Shown here: positions 1 through 9,338 of the stretch, in pieces
Layout: every line of letters starts with the position of its first letter
Position numbering within the stretch: the stretch's first letter is position 1
NCBI GenBank assembly: GCA_012518815.1
Contig: JAAYRK010000041.1
Location: 1 to 44,433, forward strand
Origin: Candidatus Epulonipiscium sp.
GTDB taxonomy: Bacteria > Bacillota > Clostridia > Lachnospirales > Defluviitaleaceae
DNA length: 44,433 nucleotides
Direction of reading: 5' to 3'
Program-made: the position numbers and the translations under genes
The notes under the pieces: model-generated
Database searches by the model: none
What the model saw: the letters and a program-made list of their open reading frames with translations, nothing else
What the model was told of the DNA's origin: nothing

Positions 1-2
1 AT

Positions 3-35
3 AATAAAAATTCAGCATTAGGCTGAGTTTTTATT
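3..35 (-). terminator. Terminator after tRNA-Leu
   Basis: On the minus strand a CTCAGC/GCTGAA stem with a short loop is followed by a T-rich run, 40 bases past the 3' end of the tRNA-Leu gene. The arms extend into A/T pairs on both sides, so it could also work from the other strand. Confidence 0.65.
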
Positions 36-74
36 ATTTAAACATGGGATAAAGTTCCCATGATATATTAGTAG

Positions 75-158
75 TGCGGATGAAGGGACTCGAACCCCCA
101 TGGTGTTGCCACCGGCAGATTTTGAGTCTGCTGCGTCTGCCAATTCCGCCACATCCGC
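75..158 (-). tRNA. tRNA-Leu (anticodon CAA)
   Basis: The minus strand folds into a class II tRNA of 84 bases. It has a 7-bp acceptor stem (GCGGATG with CATCCGC, discriminator A), a D-arm containing GGCGGAATTGGCAGACGC, an anticodon stem GCAGA/TCTGC around loop CTCAAAA, a long variable arm, and a T-arm with GGGGGTTCGAGTCCC. The anticodon CAA (positions 122-124) reads the TTG codon. The 3' CCA is not encoded; the genome has CTA there. A terminator follows at 3-35. Confidence 0.95.
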
Positions 159-167
159 CCATAACCA

Positions 168-220
168 GGTAGGAAGGATTCAATGCTTCGTATCTAGAAA
201 TTAGAATCCTAAACTCTACC
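168..220. repeat. Imperfect inverted repeat upstream of tRNA-Leu
   Basis: Arms GGTAG-GA-AGGATTC (168-181) and GAATCCT-AAACT-CTACC (204-220) pair over 12 bp with an internal loop. On the minus strand it lies directly 5' of tRNA-Leu, so it would be in the precursor leader. Parts look tRNA-like (GGTAGAG resembling a D-arm, ATTGAATCC resembling a T-loop), but no 5' acceptor strand pairs. It could be a processing hairpin or a decayed tRNA. Confidence 0.4.
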
Positions 221-292
221 ACTTAGCACTCATAAAAATACTATCTAAACAATATAAAATTTTATCACGATTTTTTTTATTTGTCTAGTAGT

Positions 293-1486
293 TTAGTTTT
301 CCACTTTTAGCATACTTCCTTTTTCTCTTATTCTTATTAAATAAAATAACAATAAAAGTAGAATAACGCTATAAAGCAAACAACTTCTATATCCCCAAGC
401 CTCTCCAATATATTGATTAATAAAACCAATTGACAATTGCAAAATTCCATTTACGGCCCCAGCTAAAGTAATAATAATACTACTTACTATAGGGGCATCT
501 TCTTTAAAAGTATCCATAATCACGGCTATTGCAGTTGGGAATAAAATAGCAACAAAAAGACCAGTTATGGGAAGAATCCAAATACCCTTTTGACCTAGAA
601 CAAAACCAAAGAAAAATAATAGCATTGTACTAACAGTACTTAGTACTAAACTCTTCATATAACCAGCTTTTTCTATTATCAATCCACTAAATAACCTAGA
701 TGCAGTAAACATAACATAAAAGAATGATAAAAAAGTAGCTCCTACTGTTCTAGGGTCTAATCCATATACATCTTGAAGATATAAAGCTCCCCAATTTGTT
801 GTTCCAAATTCAACAACTTCCATAAAACCAATAGTGATTGAAAATATCCATACCATCGGATTCTTAAGAATAGTAATAAAGCTAGGTTTTTTATTCTCTT
901 CATTTACAGTCTTGTTGTTACTATCAGTGTTAAAGCGAGTAAACACTATAAATATTGCAATTAAAATTCCTGGGATAATAATAACTAAATAAAGTTCTTT
1001 CCAGCTAAAGTTAAATGTCCCCGTTAATAATCCCGATGCTTTAGGTCCTAAAATAGCTCCAAAGCCATAAAAAAAGTGCATTAAATTCATTAAAAGAGCC
1101 GCTTTCTTTTTAAATAATGCAGTACCTAAAGCATTAGCACCTACTTCAAAAAAACCAAAACCAGTATTAATAATCATAATCGTTAATGTAGCTGCCCAAA
1201 AAGAAGGAGCCGCCAAAGTAGCTATAGCACCTAAACAAACCAATATGTATCCTGCTAAAACAGATTTTTTAATCCCAAACTTCTGTAAAAAAATACTCGC
1301 TATAAAACAAAAAATTACATACCCAAACCAAGTAAATGAAACAAGACCTCCTTGGCTTTCATAGCTAGCACCAAATTCCATCTTAATTAGTGGAAAGGCA
1401 ACACCTTTAATATTGTCTACAAAGCCAAAGAAAAACATGGTGGCATATGCAATAAAGAATAAAATATAGTGCTTATACTTTTTCAT
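293..1486 (-). CDS. Major facilitator superfamily transporter, sugar-symporter-like
   Basis: The 397-residue protein has about 12 hydrophobic segments in two halves, the usual size of an MFS permease. It has a long hydrophilic loop at about 188-203, where the two halves join. Segments such as NTGFGFFEVGANALG and HFFYGFGAILGPKASG resemble the FucP/GlcP-type (FHS) sugar:proton symporter group, so sugar uptake is likely but the substrate is not known. The start is supported by a GGGGG ribosome site at 1496-1500. It is the last gene before tRNA-Leu and has its own upstream region with palindromes (1533-1586), so it may be regulated separately from ispH. I see no clear terminator after its stop. 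It could equally be an exporter of another MFS family. Confidence 0.8.
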   Translation of the reverse strand: MKKYKHYILFFIAYATMFFFGFVDNIKGVAFPLIKMEFGASYESQGGLVSFTWFGYVIFCFIASIFLQKFGIKKSVLAGYILVCLGAIATLAAPSFWAATLTIMIINTGFGFFEVGANALGTALFKKKAALLMNLMHFFYGFGAILGPKASGLLTGTFNFSWKELYLVIIIPGILIAIFIVFTRFNTDSNNKTVNEENKKPSFITILKNPMVWIFSITIGFMEVVEFGTTNWGALYLQDVYGLDPRTVGATFLSFFYVMFTASRLFSGLIIEKAGYMKSLVLSTVSTMLLFFFGFVLGQKGIWILPITGLFVAILFPTAIAVIMDTFKEDAPIVSSIIITLAGAVNGILQLSIGFINQYIGEAWGYRSCLLYSVILLLLLFYLIRIREKGSMLKVEN

Positions 1487-1532
1487 TTTTTATAACCCCC
1501 GATGATTAGTTATTTTGAAGGGATAATGCAAG

Positions 1533-1586
1533 TTAGTATAATATTTATACAATTTAAAAATATTATTGTTGATTGTATTATACTAA
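1533..1586. promoter_or_regulatory. Paired palindromes upstream of the MFS gene
   Basis: TTAGTATAAT at 1533-1542 and ATTATACTAA at 1577-1586 are perfect inverted copies. Inside lie two smaller palindromes, GTATAATATTTATAC (1536-1550) and GTATTATAC (1575-1583). They sit 47-100 bp before the MFS start codon, where a promoter and operator would be expected. The regulator is unknown. Confidence 0.35.
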
Positions 1587-1694
1587 ATTATTTTGAATAA
1601 AGCAATTAAGATATTTTCGAATATCAAAAAGGTATAAGGACTTCTTAAAAAGATGATTAATAACAGTTTTTAAGTTAAATTAGAATATTTTATA

Positions 1695-2540
1695 TCAACC
1701 ATTCTTAATTTTATTAATTACTCCTTCAATAACCCAATCTGGAGTAGAAGCACCTGCAGTAATACCTATTTTCTTGATTTTTTCATCTTCTATTAACTCT
1801 TTGGGCAACTCATCACTATTTTCTATAAAAAGTGTATTTTTACAGTTTGCACCACATATTTCAAACAACTTTTTACTATTTGAACTGTTCTTTCCTCCAA
1901 TAACAATCATAAGATCAACTATTTTTGAAAGCTCATAAGCACTTTCTTGTCTTACTTTAGTAGCATTACATATGGTATTAAACATAACTAGTTCTTCAGA
2001 TTTTTTCGAAACAATGTCTACAACCTTTTCATAATTTATAAGTCGCTCTGTCGTTTGAGCAACAATACATACCTTTGAAGAAAGATTGTCTAAATCACTT
2101 CCATCCTTAGTTATTATGGCAGTATTATCACACCAGCCATTAATCCCAATTACTTCTGGGTGCTTTTTATCACCTACAATTATAATTTGATAACCCAAAT
2201 CATAGTGTTTTTTAACTATCTTATGAATGTTTGAAACAAAAGGACATGTCGCATCTATAACATTAGCACCGCTTTTTTCTATACCCTGAATAATTTTAGG
2301 ACCTACTCCATGAGACCTGATAACAATAGTATCTTCTGTATTAAGGCTGTCAATCTCTTCATTCTCCATTGTCTTAATACCCTGCTCGTTTAAACGATTA
2401 ATAACATCTCTATTATGAATAAGAGGACCTAAGGTATAGGTCTTTCCCTTTATATTTTCATGGTTAGCTGTCATATCTACAGCACGTTTTACTCCAAAAC
2501 AAAAACCAGAATTCTTTGCAATGATTATTTCTTTTTTCAT
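1695..2540 (-). CDS. ispH: 4-hydroxy-3-methylbut-2-enyl diphosphate reductase (IspH)
   Basis: This is the last enzyme of the methylerythritol phosphate pathway, an iron-sulfur protein that makes IPP and DMAPP from HMBPP. The three cluster cysteines are visible: SGFCFGV near residue 14, DATCPFV near 93, and NTICNATKVRQ near 190. The substrate-binding signatures VGDKKHPEVIG, AQTTE and GGKNSSNSKKL are also present. Length (281 residues) fits the short form without an RpsA fusion. The open frame extends 9 bases further to a TTG, but AGGAG at 2551-2555 is correctly spaced only for the ATG at 2540. It lies 59 bases downstream of trkH and may share its transcript; the two functions are unrelated. 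Confidence 0.95.
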   Translation of the reverse strand: MKKEIIIAKNSGFCFGVKRAVDMTANHENIKGKTYTLGPLIHNRDVINRLNEQGIKTMENEEIDSLNTEDTIVIRSHGVGPKIIQGIEKSGANVIDATCPFVSNIHKIVKKHYDLGYQIIIVGDKKHPEVIGINGWCDNTAIITKDGSDLDNLSSKVCIVAQTTERLINYEKVVDIVSKKSEELVMFNTICNATKVRQESAYELSKIVDLMIVIGGKNSSNSKKLFEICGANCKNTLFIENSDELPKELIEDEKIKKIGITAGASTPDWVIEGVINKIKNG

Positions 2541-2599
2541 TATTATCAAACTCCTGTTTTAAAATTAACTCTATTAAGTGGAGCTAAATTTTTAAATTA

Positions 2600-4048
2600 C
2601 TATCCCTGCTTTTTCCAAATACTTGGGCTGAAAAGAGCAACTATTGTAAATAACTCAAGTCTACCTAATAGCATAAGAATTGAAAAAACAATTTTACTAA
2701 AATAACCAAATTCACTAAATGTTCTAGTTGGCCCAATTCCGCCAAAACCTGGACCCACACTGCCTAGAGTAGTTGCAACAGCTGAAATAGATGTTTCAAA
2801 ATCAAAGCCATCTATAGAGATAAAAATCACAGACAATACGAAAATAAAAAAATAGAGTGCACAAAAGCTAGTTATACGTGATGCAGTTTCACTTTGTATA
2901 ACATTTTCTCCATTTTTTATTGCTATCATTGCCCTAGGATGAAATATTTTTTGAATTTCTCTTTTAACAAGCTTTAATAACGTTAATATTCTAATTACCT
3001 TAATGCCCCCCGAAGTTGAGCCAGCACAACCACCCACAAACATTAACATAAATAAAATGGCTTTGCTAAAAGCAGGCCACATATCAAAATCTACTGTAGC
3101 ATAACCTGTTGTAGTAATAATAGAACTAACTTGGAATAAAGCATCTCTAAAAGATTTTCCTACACTATTATACATAGTTGTCATTAAATTAATAGTTATT
3201 AATATTGTAGAAACAAGAATAATTCCTAAATACAATTTTAATTCTTGATTTTTTAATACATCTTTCCATTTACCTTTAATCAATGCATAATATAATGAAT
3301 AACTAATTCCTGATAATATCATAAATATAGTAATTACCACTTGAATATAAGTACTGTTATAAGCAGCTATACTTGCAACTCTTGTAGAAAAGCCCCCTGT
3401 ACCTACTGTACCAAAAGTATGAACTACAGATTCAAATAAACTCATTTTACCTAATAAAAGCAAAATAATTTGAATAGCTGTAAAAGATAAATAAGTTATA
3501 TATAAAAGTTTTGCTGTATCCTTTATTCTAGGAACAAATCTATCGGCTGTAGGCCCTGGACTTTCCGCTTTAAAAATTTGAAAACCTCCAACACCCATTG
3601 CAGGTAAAAAGGCTACTGTAAAAACCAGTATACCCATACCACCTATCCAATGAGTAAAAGAACGCCAAAATAAAATACCCTTAGGCAGTTTTTCTACATC
3701 ATTGACTATAGTAGCACCAGTAGTTGTAAATCCAGAAACTGTTTCAAAAAGTGCATCAACAAAAGAAGGAATAGACTTTGATAAAACAAAAGGTAAACTT
3801 CCAAATAAAGAAATTAAAATCCAACCCAAAGAAGCAATAATTAAAGCTTCTCTAATTTTAATTGCTTTATTTTCCACTTTTATTTTATACATCATAAGGC
3901 CAATAAGACTTATTAATATAATGCTAAAAAGAAAAGGATACATATCTTCTTGCTTATAATATATAGCTATTAAAAGGGACGGGATCATAAATACAGCTTC
4001 AAAAATTAGCATAATTCCCAATACCCTTCTTACTATTCCATAATTCAT
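2600..4048 (-). CDS. trkH: TrkH-family potassium uptake channel subunit
   Basis: The 482-residue membrane protein forms the ion-conducting part of the Trk/Ktr potassium uptake system. Four pore-loop repeats typical of TrkH/KtrB are present: TTTGATIV, GTVGTGGFST, TTTGYATVDF and TLGSVGPGFGGIGP, with the conserved glycines of the selectivity filter. Hydrophobic helices fill the rest. Its ATG overlaps the TGA of trkA by four bases (ATGA), so the two are translationally coupled. TrkA is expected to bind its cytoplasmic face and gate it in response to nucleotides. Confidence 0.93.
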   Translation of the reverse strand: MNYGIVRRVLGIMLIFEAVFMIPSLLIAIYYKQEDMYPFLFSIILISLIGLMMYKIKVENKAIKIREALIIASLGWILISLFGSLPFVLSKSIPSFVDALFETVSGFTTTGATIVNDVEKLPKGILFWRSFTHWIGGMGILVFTVAFLPAMGVGGFQIFKAESPGPTADRFVPRIKDTAKLLYITYLSFTAIQIILLLLGKMSLFESVVHTFGTVGTGGFSTRVASIAAYNSTYIQVVITIFMILSGISYSLYYALIKGKWKDVLKNQELKLYLGIILVSTILITINLMTTMYNSVGKSFRDALFQVSSIITTTGYATVDFDMWPAFSKAILFMLMFVGGCAGSTSGGIKVIRILTLLKLVKREIQKIFHPRAMIAIKNGENVIQSETASRITSFCALYFFIFVLSVIFISIDGFDFETSISAVATTLGSVGPGFGGIGPTRTFSEFGYFSKIVFSILMLLGRLELFTIVALFSPSIWKKQG

Positions 4049-5406
4049 CTAAATAATCCACCTTTCATTGGATTTGTAAATTCCTCTAATTTAGGTACAT
4101 CCGATGATAAGCAGAAAATAATCAATCTATCATTAGGACTAATAATAGTGTTACCGTTGGGAATTAAAACCTTTCCTGCATGGACTATTGCACCAATAAT
4201 AATTCCCTTAGGCAAACCCATTTGATATAAGGGTTTCCCAATTATTTTAGAATTTTTTAATGCTATCATTTCAATAACTTCAGCTTCTCCACCCAACAAA
4301 AGAGATACAGATACTACTTTACCTCCTCTGATAAACTTAAGTATACTACTAATTGCAATATTAATGGGATTTAGAGAAATATCAACTCCCAAATTATCAA
4401 TTATCTTAACATAATTGGACCTGCTAACTTTAGCTATTGTCTTTTTAACTCCTGCACGCTTAGCTATTAGAGACATCAAAAGGTTTTGCTCATCAAAGCC
4501 TGTGGCACCTATAAAGGCATCCATAGAATTTAAGCCTTCTTCTTCTAAAATATTAATGTCCGTACCGTCACCTTGAATAATTAATGCATCAGTTAACTTT
4601 TCCGACAAATAAGTACATCTTTCCATATCTTGCTCTATTATGCTTACATCTACATGACTATGTTTTAATTTTTGTGCTAAATAAAATGCAATATTTCCTC
4701 CACCTAGAATCATTACTTTCTTAATCTTACTTCTTGGACTAATAAAATTAAATCTTTCGCTTAATTTATTTATAGCTTCTTGACTACCAATGACATTGAT
4801 AATATCATCTTCTTTTAATTCAGTATTCCCGTGAGGTATAATAAGATTTCCTTCCCTAAATATAGATATAATAAGCAAATTTTCTAAAATATTTTGTTCC
4901 ATTATTTTTTTACCAATTAATTCTGGGATATGATTAATACTAAAGTCAACTATTGCTACCTTACCTTTGGCAAAATCCTCAGAATAAAAATTGTAACTCT
5001 TAAGAAGATATCTGGCAATTTCATTTGAAGTTGCTAAATCGGGATTTATTATATGATCAATACCTAATTCTAATTTAATAAATTCAACTTGTTTTGTATA
5101 TTCAGGATTTCTAATTCTAGCTATAGTTTTCTTACAGCCTAATTTCTTCGCCAATGTACAAATAAGAGCATTACTCTCATCACTATTTGTTGTTGCCACT
5201 AATAAATCATACGACTTAATGTTTATTTCTTTTAAAGCCTCTATTTCTATACCATTGGCACATACAGTTAATACATCTAAATAATTATTAATGCCCTCTA
5301 ATACTTTTTCATTTTGGTCTAATAATGTTACATCAATATCTACATTGACTAAAGTCTCTGCAAGCCTATATCCAAGTTTTCCCACACCAACAATAATTAC
5401 TTTCAT
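4045..5406 (-). CDS. trkA: Trk potassium system peripheral subunit TrkA
   Basis: The 453-residue cytoplasmic protein has two tandem RCK modules. The first nucleotide-binding fold starts at residue 1 (VGVGKLGYRLAETL) and the second near residue 228 (MILGGGNIAFYLAQKL). Each is followed by an RCK-C domain with the dipeptide-like patterns HGNTELKEDD and NGNTIISPNDRL. RCK domains bind NAD(H), ATP/ADP or cyclic di-AMP and set channel activity; which ligand applies cannot be seen. It is the first gene of a trkA-trkH pair, with a GAAGGG-type ribosome site. The mscS gene lies 86 bases upstream on the same strand, giving an osmotic/potassium group. Confidence 0.93.
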   Translation of the reverse strand: MKVIIVGVGKLGYRLAETLVNVDIDVTLLDQNEKVLEGINNYLDVLTVCANGIEIEALKEINIKSYDLLVATTNSDESNALICTLAKKLGCKKTIARIRNPEYTKQVEFIKLELGIDHIINPDLATSNEIARYLLKSYNFYSEDFAKGKVAIVDFSINHIPELIGKKIMEQNILENLLIISIFREGNLIIPHGNTELKEDDIINVIGSQEAINKLSERFNFISPRSKIKKVMILGGGNIAFYLAQKLKHSHVDVSIIEQDMERCTYLSEKLTDALIIQGDGTDINILEEEGLNSMDAFIGATGFDEQNLLMSLIAKRAGVKKTIAKVSRSNYVKIIDNLGVDISLNPINIAISSILKFIRGGKVVSVSLLLGGEAEVIEMIALKNSKIIGKPLYQMGLPKGIIIGAIVHAGKVLIPNGNTIISPNDRLIIFCLSSDVPKLEEFTNPMKGGLFR

Positions 5407-5492
5407 TTCACTCTACCCTTCAACATATAATATTCTTTGTGAATTATTAAAAGATACTAGCGAATAAAGAATGAATTATGTCATAGATTATA

Positions 5493-6581
5493 TCACTTAT
5501 TATCAATCTTTTCTACATAAATACTCCTTGAAGGAAGGGCAATAGATATATCCAATTCTCTAATGATTTCTAAAATTTTAAGATTCACGTCTTCTTGAAC
5601 TTCCAAATACTCTTGCCATTTTGTTGTTTTAGTAAAGAAATATAGAAATATATCTAAAGATTTTTCTCCAAACTTTTCAAAGTATACAAATATTGTTTCT
5701 GGATGTATTTCTGGATGACTATTAAGCATTTTCCTTATTTTTTCTACACAAGCTTGAATCTGTTTAGAAGTAGTATTATAAGTCACACCTATTCTATAGC
5801 TTATCCTTCGTTTTCCCATTCTAGACCAATTGGTTATTGCTTCCTTGCTTATAACTGAATTTGGAATTGTAACAACTGCCTGTTGAAAGGTTCTTATTCT
5901 AGTACTTCTAAATCCTATTTCTTCTACAGTTCCTTCAACACTTGGAGTTTGAATCCAATCTCCTATTTCAAAAGGCCTATCACTCATTATTGTGATGCTT
6001 CCAAATAAGTTGGAAGCTGTCTCTTGTGCTGCCAGGGCAAAAGCAAGTCCTCCAAGACCTAAACCTGTAAGGATTCCTCCTATTTCCTTAAACCACACCT
6101 GTATAATTGTAATACTTCCTATTATTACGATAGTTATTTTTATTCCATTCTTTAAAAAAGAAAGCAGCATGTCGTCTAGTTTTTTTTCTGTTTTCTCACT
6201 TAAGACTTCATATATTAAATCAAAAAAATTAGTAATCCTATAAGCTGCCCAAAACATGGCAAAAAGTATTATAGTCTTTGCTATATTGTCAATTATTAGT
6301 CCAATATTAGCTGGGATATTAAGCAGCTTTAGTGCAATATAAAAACCAAAGGTCAAAAAAGTTAATTCCAAAGGTTTATCAAGAACTATTATTAGCTTAT
6401 CATCCAAACTATTTTTAGTTTTTTTAGTAAGCCTTTTCAATAGTTTAATAATAAATTTTATAACTGTTCTTTTTAATAATATAGTAAATAGAATAATCCC
6501 TAAAAACAAAACTATATGCCGCGTATCTTCTCCAGAAAAAATATCATCAATTTTAATATTAATTTCATTTAGAAATTTCAT
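5493..6581 (-). CDS. MscS-family mechanosensitive ion channel
   Basis: The 362-residue protein opens under membrane tension to release solutes on hypo-osmotic shock. The diagnostic pore helix GLGLGGLAFALAAQETASNL (near residue 175) has the small-residue Gly/Ala ridge packing of TM3. It is followed by the beta domain (FEIGDWI, VEEIGFRSTRIRTF, VTIPNS) and the mixed C-terminal domain. About four hydrophobic segments precede the pore helix, so this is a longer MscS relative (YnaI/YkuT-like) rather than the minimal three-helix form. It is divergent from the chemoreceptor gene at 6801 and upstream of trkA. Confidence 0.92.
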   Translation of the reverse strand: MKFLNEINIKIDDIFSGEDTRHIVLFLGIILFTILLKRTVIKFIIKLLKRLTKKTKNSLDDKLIIVLDKPLELTFLTFGFYIALKLLNIPANIGLIIDNIAKTIILFAMFWAAYRITNFFDLIYEVLSEKTEKKLDDMLLSFLKNGIKITIVIIGSITIIQVWFKEIGGILTGLGLGGLAFALAAQETASNLFGSITIMSDRPFEIGDWIQTPSVEGTVEEIGFRSTRIRTFQQAVVTIPNSVISKEAITNWSRMGKRRISYRIGVTYNTTSKQIQACVEKIRKMLNSHPEIHPETIFVYFEKFGEKSLDIFLYFFTKTTKWQEYLEVQEDVNLKILEIIRELDISIALPSRSIYVEKIDNK

Positions 6582-6723
6582 CTTATCCTCCTGTTTTTCA
6601 TAATATTATTAGTATAATAAAACAATCTATAATATTTATCAACTTTCAAAAATATATTTTCTTTATATTTCAACATTTCTTTCGTATTTTTGATAAAGCT
6701 CGACAAAATATTGTAAGAAACTA

Positions 6724-6752
6724 TTTAAATTATCTAAATCTAATGATATAAT
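6724..6752 (+). promoter_or_regulatory. Probable sigma-A promoter of the chemoreceptor gene
   Basis: TTTAAA (6724-6729), a 17-base spacer and a perfect TATAAT (6747-6752) lie 48 bases before the ATG. The ribosome site GGGGGGAT follows at about 6789-6796. A weak sigma-D reading is possible (TAAA upstream, GATAT later), but spacing and the 8-mer match are poor. Confidence 0.5.
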
Positions 6753-6800
6753 AATATCAAATACTGGGAGAGTATAAATAAACTTTTTGGGGGGATAGTA

Positions 6801-8249
6801 ATGAATGCTTCTATATTAAAGACACATATACATAAAGTTAATAAAGTTATGACTTACTTCCTAATTTTCCTAGCAGCTATTTCTATAATTACTGCTTTCG
6901 TGGCAAACATGCATATCCTACTGATAAACTTTTCAGTTTTTGTGCTTTCTTTTATATTTATTATATTTTCAAATCGCAAACAAAAATTTGAAATTCTTTC
7001 TTCATATATAATATCTTTTTCCTTAGTTTTATTGTTTGTATTATCTCTACCAAGCAATGAATATTTATTTATAGCTATAATACCTATAATTATTGCTTCT
7101 ATGTATTTTGATAAAAAATTAATTGTTACAACTAGTATTGTTTTGAACATCACAATACTTGCTAAGGAGTTCATAGCTGGTGATGTAAATTCCTATTTTA
7201 TAACTATGCTTCTTATGATAGATTTTACTATACTCATCTTGTTCTCTTTGTCAATAATCGGCAACCACCTGATACATCTTGCAGGTTCTGAAACACTTAA
7301 ATCAAATAATTTATTATCTCAGTTAAATGAAACTATGGAAATAATTAAGGAAACCTCAGAAAATCTAAACAAAGATATTCAAAATTCTAATTTCAATTTA
7401 GAATTAATAAAAAGAAATGGTGATACAGTTACAAGTAGCGTACAAGAAATATCAAAAGGAATTATTGAACAAACTGAAAGTGTTTCAAGAATAAGTGAAA
7501 TGATGAATGATGCAGACAAAAGAGTTGAAGAAGTTAATGAACTTTCAAAACAATTAGCAGATATATCTTCAGAAACCAGTGAAATTGTTCATGAAGGTTC
7601 TGGAAAAATAAATAATATGGCTCATCAAATGAATATTATTAATCAAGCCGTAACAAAGTCTTATGCTACAGTTTTAGAATTAAATGAAAATATGGATGAG
7701 GTTAATAGCTTTTTGTCAAGTATATCTCAAATATCTGAACAAACAAACTTATTAGCCTTAAATGCTGCCATAGAAGCTGCCAGAGCAGGAGAATCAGGAA
7801 AAGGCTTTGCAGTTGTAGCTGAAGAAGTAAGAAAACTTGCAGAGCAAAGTGCAACTACTACAGATCAAATTAGTGAAATAATAATTAATATAAAAGAAAA
7901 ATCAAAAGATGTTCTTGAAGATGTACAAAGTGGAACCTTAGCTACAAATGAAGGGGAAAAGATAGCAAAAGAAGTTAATGAAAACTTTGACAAGATTAAT
8001 TTATCCTTTAAGAAAATAGATCAATACATATACGATGCATTAGATAAAAACGAAAATATTTCATCACTATTTTCACAAATACGAACTGAAACTGAAAGTA
8101 TTGCAGCCATTTCTGAAGAACACTCTGCTTCTACAGAAGAGCTTATGGCTACAACCGAGGAGCATAACGCAAGCATAGAAACTATATATAACTATATGTT
8201 AGAAATTCAAAATTCTTGCGAAAACCTAAAAAATATAGTTAATAATTAA
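6801..8249 (+). CDS. Methyl-accepting chemotaxis protein with six-helix membrane sensor
   Basis: This 482-residue receptor signals to CheA/CheW. Residues about 15-155 form six closely spaced hydrophobic segments with very short loops and no extracellular ligand domain. I see no HAMP domain. The rest (about 170-482) is a long coiled-coil signalling region, with the highly conserved hairpin tip around [18 protein letters not shown] and [17 protein letters not shown] near residues 315-350. Possible methylation sites lie in the Glu/Gln/Ser/Thr-rich flanks (for example [18 protein letters not shown]). The compact sensor suggests it detects something inside the membrane or the membrane state itself, which is inference. 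It is a lone plus-strand gene flanked by minus-strand genes and ends in a strong terminator. Confidence 0.9.
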   Translation: MNASILKTHIHKVNKVMTYFLIFLAAISIITAFVANMHILLINFSVFVLSFIFIIFSNRKQKFEILSSYIISFSLVLLFVLSLPSNEYLFIAIIPIIIASMYFDKKLIVTTSIVLNITILAKEFIAGDVNSYFITMLLMIDFTILILFSLSIIGNHLIHLAGSETLKSNNLLSQLNETMEIIKETSENLNKDIQNSNFNLELIKRNGDTVTSSVQEISKGIIEQTESVSRISEMMNDADKRVEEVNELSKQLADISSETSEIVHEGSGKINNMAHQMNIINQAVTKSYATVLELNENMDEVNSFLSSISQISEQTNLLALNAAIEAARAGESGKGFAVVAEEVRKLAEQSATTTDQISEIIINIKEKSKDVLEDVQSGTLATNEGEKIAKEVNENFDKINLSFKKIDQYIYDALDKNENISSLFSQIRTETESIAAISEEHSASTEELMATTEEHNASIETIYNYMLEIQNSCENLKNIVNN

Positions 8250-8292
8250 AGCTCCCAAGCTTTACTACTATATATATAAGTTTCCCACCCAC

Positions 8293-8324
8293 AAAAAACG
8301 AAAGGTACTAACCTTTCGTTTTTT
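8293..8324. terminator. Bidirectional terminator between chemoreceptor and manA
   Basis: A perfect 14-bp stem (AAAAAACGAAAGGT pairing with ACCTTTCGTTTTTT) closes a 4-base loop ACTA. A and T runs are on the outer ends, so it serves both convergent genes. Confidence 0.9.
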
Positions 8325-8327
8325 GCT

Positions 8328-9299
8328 TTATATATAAGTCTTTATCAATTTTGATTGTCCTACAATAGAATAATCTCCCATCTTGGCTGGGATAAAAAAT
8401 GAATCTCCCTTTTTAAAAGGAACATAGCCACCTTTATATGTGATCCTTCCTTCTCCTTCAATAAAGATAAGTAAATTAAATTTTTCTCCATTTAAGCTTT
8501 CCTTACTTTCAGTATTTATCTCAATAATTTCAGTTGAAAAATATTTACATGAAACTAAATAGTTTCTAATATTTTTGCCTTCCTTTACAATCCTTCCTTT
8601 TAATTTTTCCTTCCCGACAACATCGGACAAAACACTTACATCTAATGCCTTTTTAACATGTAGTTCCCTAGAATTGCCCTTATCATCAACCCTGTTCCAA
8701 TCATATACTCTATAGGTGGTATCTGAATTTTGCTGAATCTCTGCAATCAAAATACCTGCACCTATAGCATGAATAGTACCTGCAGGAATAAAAAACACAT
8801 CTCCCTTTTTTACATCTACAAAATTTAAAAGTTTTTCTAGTGTCCCTTCTTTAATTCCTTTTTCTAATTCTTTTTTAGTAACTTTAGGCTTAACCCCATA
8901 AACCAATTTTGCATCAGGCTTTGCATCTAATACTATCCACATTTCTGTTTTTCCAAAATCCCCTTCATGTATCCTTGCATATTCATCTTCAGGATGAACT
9001 TGAACTGAAAGTTTATCTGAAGCATCAATGAACTTTACTAACAAAGGAAATTTATTATTTCCTTCTTCCCAAATTTTTGTACCTAATGCATTCTTACCAT
9101 ATATATATATTACTTCTTTTAAACTTTTTCCCTTCAACTCACCATTTGCAACAAGACTCGTGCCATTTTCATGACAAGCTATCTCCCAGCTTTCTCCTGT
9201 ATTACAAGAAGGAATCTCCTTCCCAAAGACTTCTTTTAATCTTTTCCCACCCCAAATGACTTCTTTGTATATAGGATTCATCTTTAAAGGATATAACAT
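8328..9299 (-). CDS. manA: Mannose-6-phosphate isomerase, class I
   Basis: Interconverts mannose-6-phosphate and fructose-6-phosphate. The zinc ligands are visible in SVQVHPEDEYA (His-Pro-Glu-Asp) and in EMWIVLD (Glu). IPAGTIHAIGAGILIAEIQQ and TYRVYDWNRVD are typical of the short Gram-positive ManA form of about 315-325 residues. The open frame runs to a TTG at 9317, but that codon overlaps AAAGGAGG. The ATG at 9299 has AGGAGG at 9305-9310 and is preferred, giving 323 residues. It lies 39 bases after the TraX-like gene on the same strand and ends in the shared terminator. Confidence 0.94.
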   Translation of the reverse strand: MLYPLKMNPIYKEVIWGGKRLKEVFGKEIPSCNTGESWEIACHENGTSLVANGELKGKSLKEVIYIYGKNALGTKIWEEGNNKFPLLVKFIDASDKLSVQVHPEDEYARIHEGDFGKTEMWIVLDAKPDAKLVYGVKPKVTKKELEKGIKEGTLEKLLNFVDVKKGDVFFIPAGTIHAIGAGILIAEIQQNSDTTYRVYDWNRVDDKGNSRELHVKKALDVSVLSDVVGKEKLKGRIVKEGKNIRNYLVSCKYFSTEIIEINTESKESLNGEKFNLLIFIEGEGRITYKGGYVPFKKGDSFFIPAKMGDYSIVGQSKLIKTYI

Positions 9300-9338
9300 A
9301 ATAGCCTCCTTTTTCAATTATATAATGATGCTACTATA

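Noticed and set aside
34-222. Minus-strand open frame of 62 codons across the tRNA-Leu gene
   Set aside because: It reads through the whole tRNA; no ribosome site, and its content is set by the tRNA sequence.
1618-1665. Inverted repeats after ispH (GATATT-TTCG-AATATC and CTTAAAAA...TTTTTAAG) as its terminator
   Set aside because: Stems are nearly all A/T and lack a T run on the minus strand; not strong enough to call.
6715-6760. Sigma-D (flagellar/chemotaxis) promoter for the chemoreceptor
   Set aside because: TAAA is present, but spacing to GATAT is 12-13 and the 8-mer matches only about five positions; the sigma-A fit is better.
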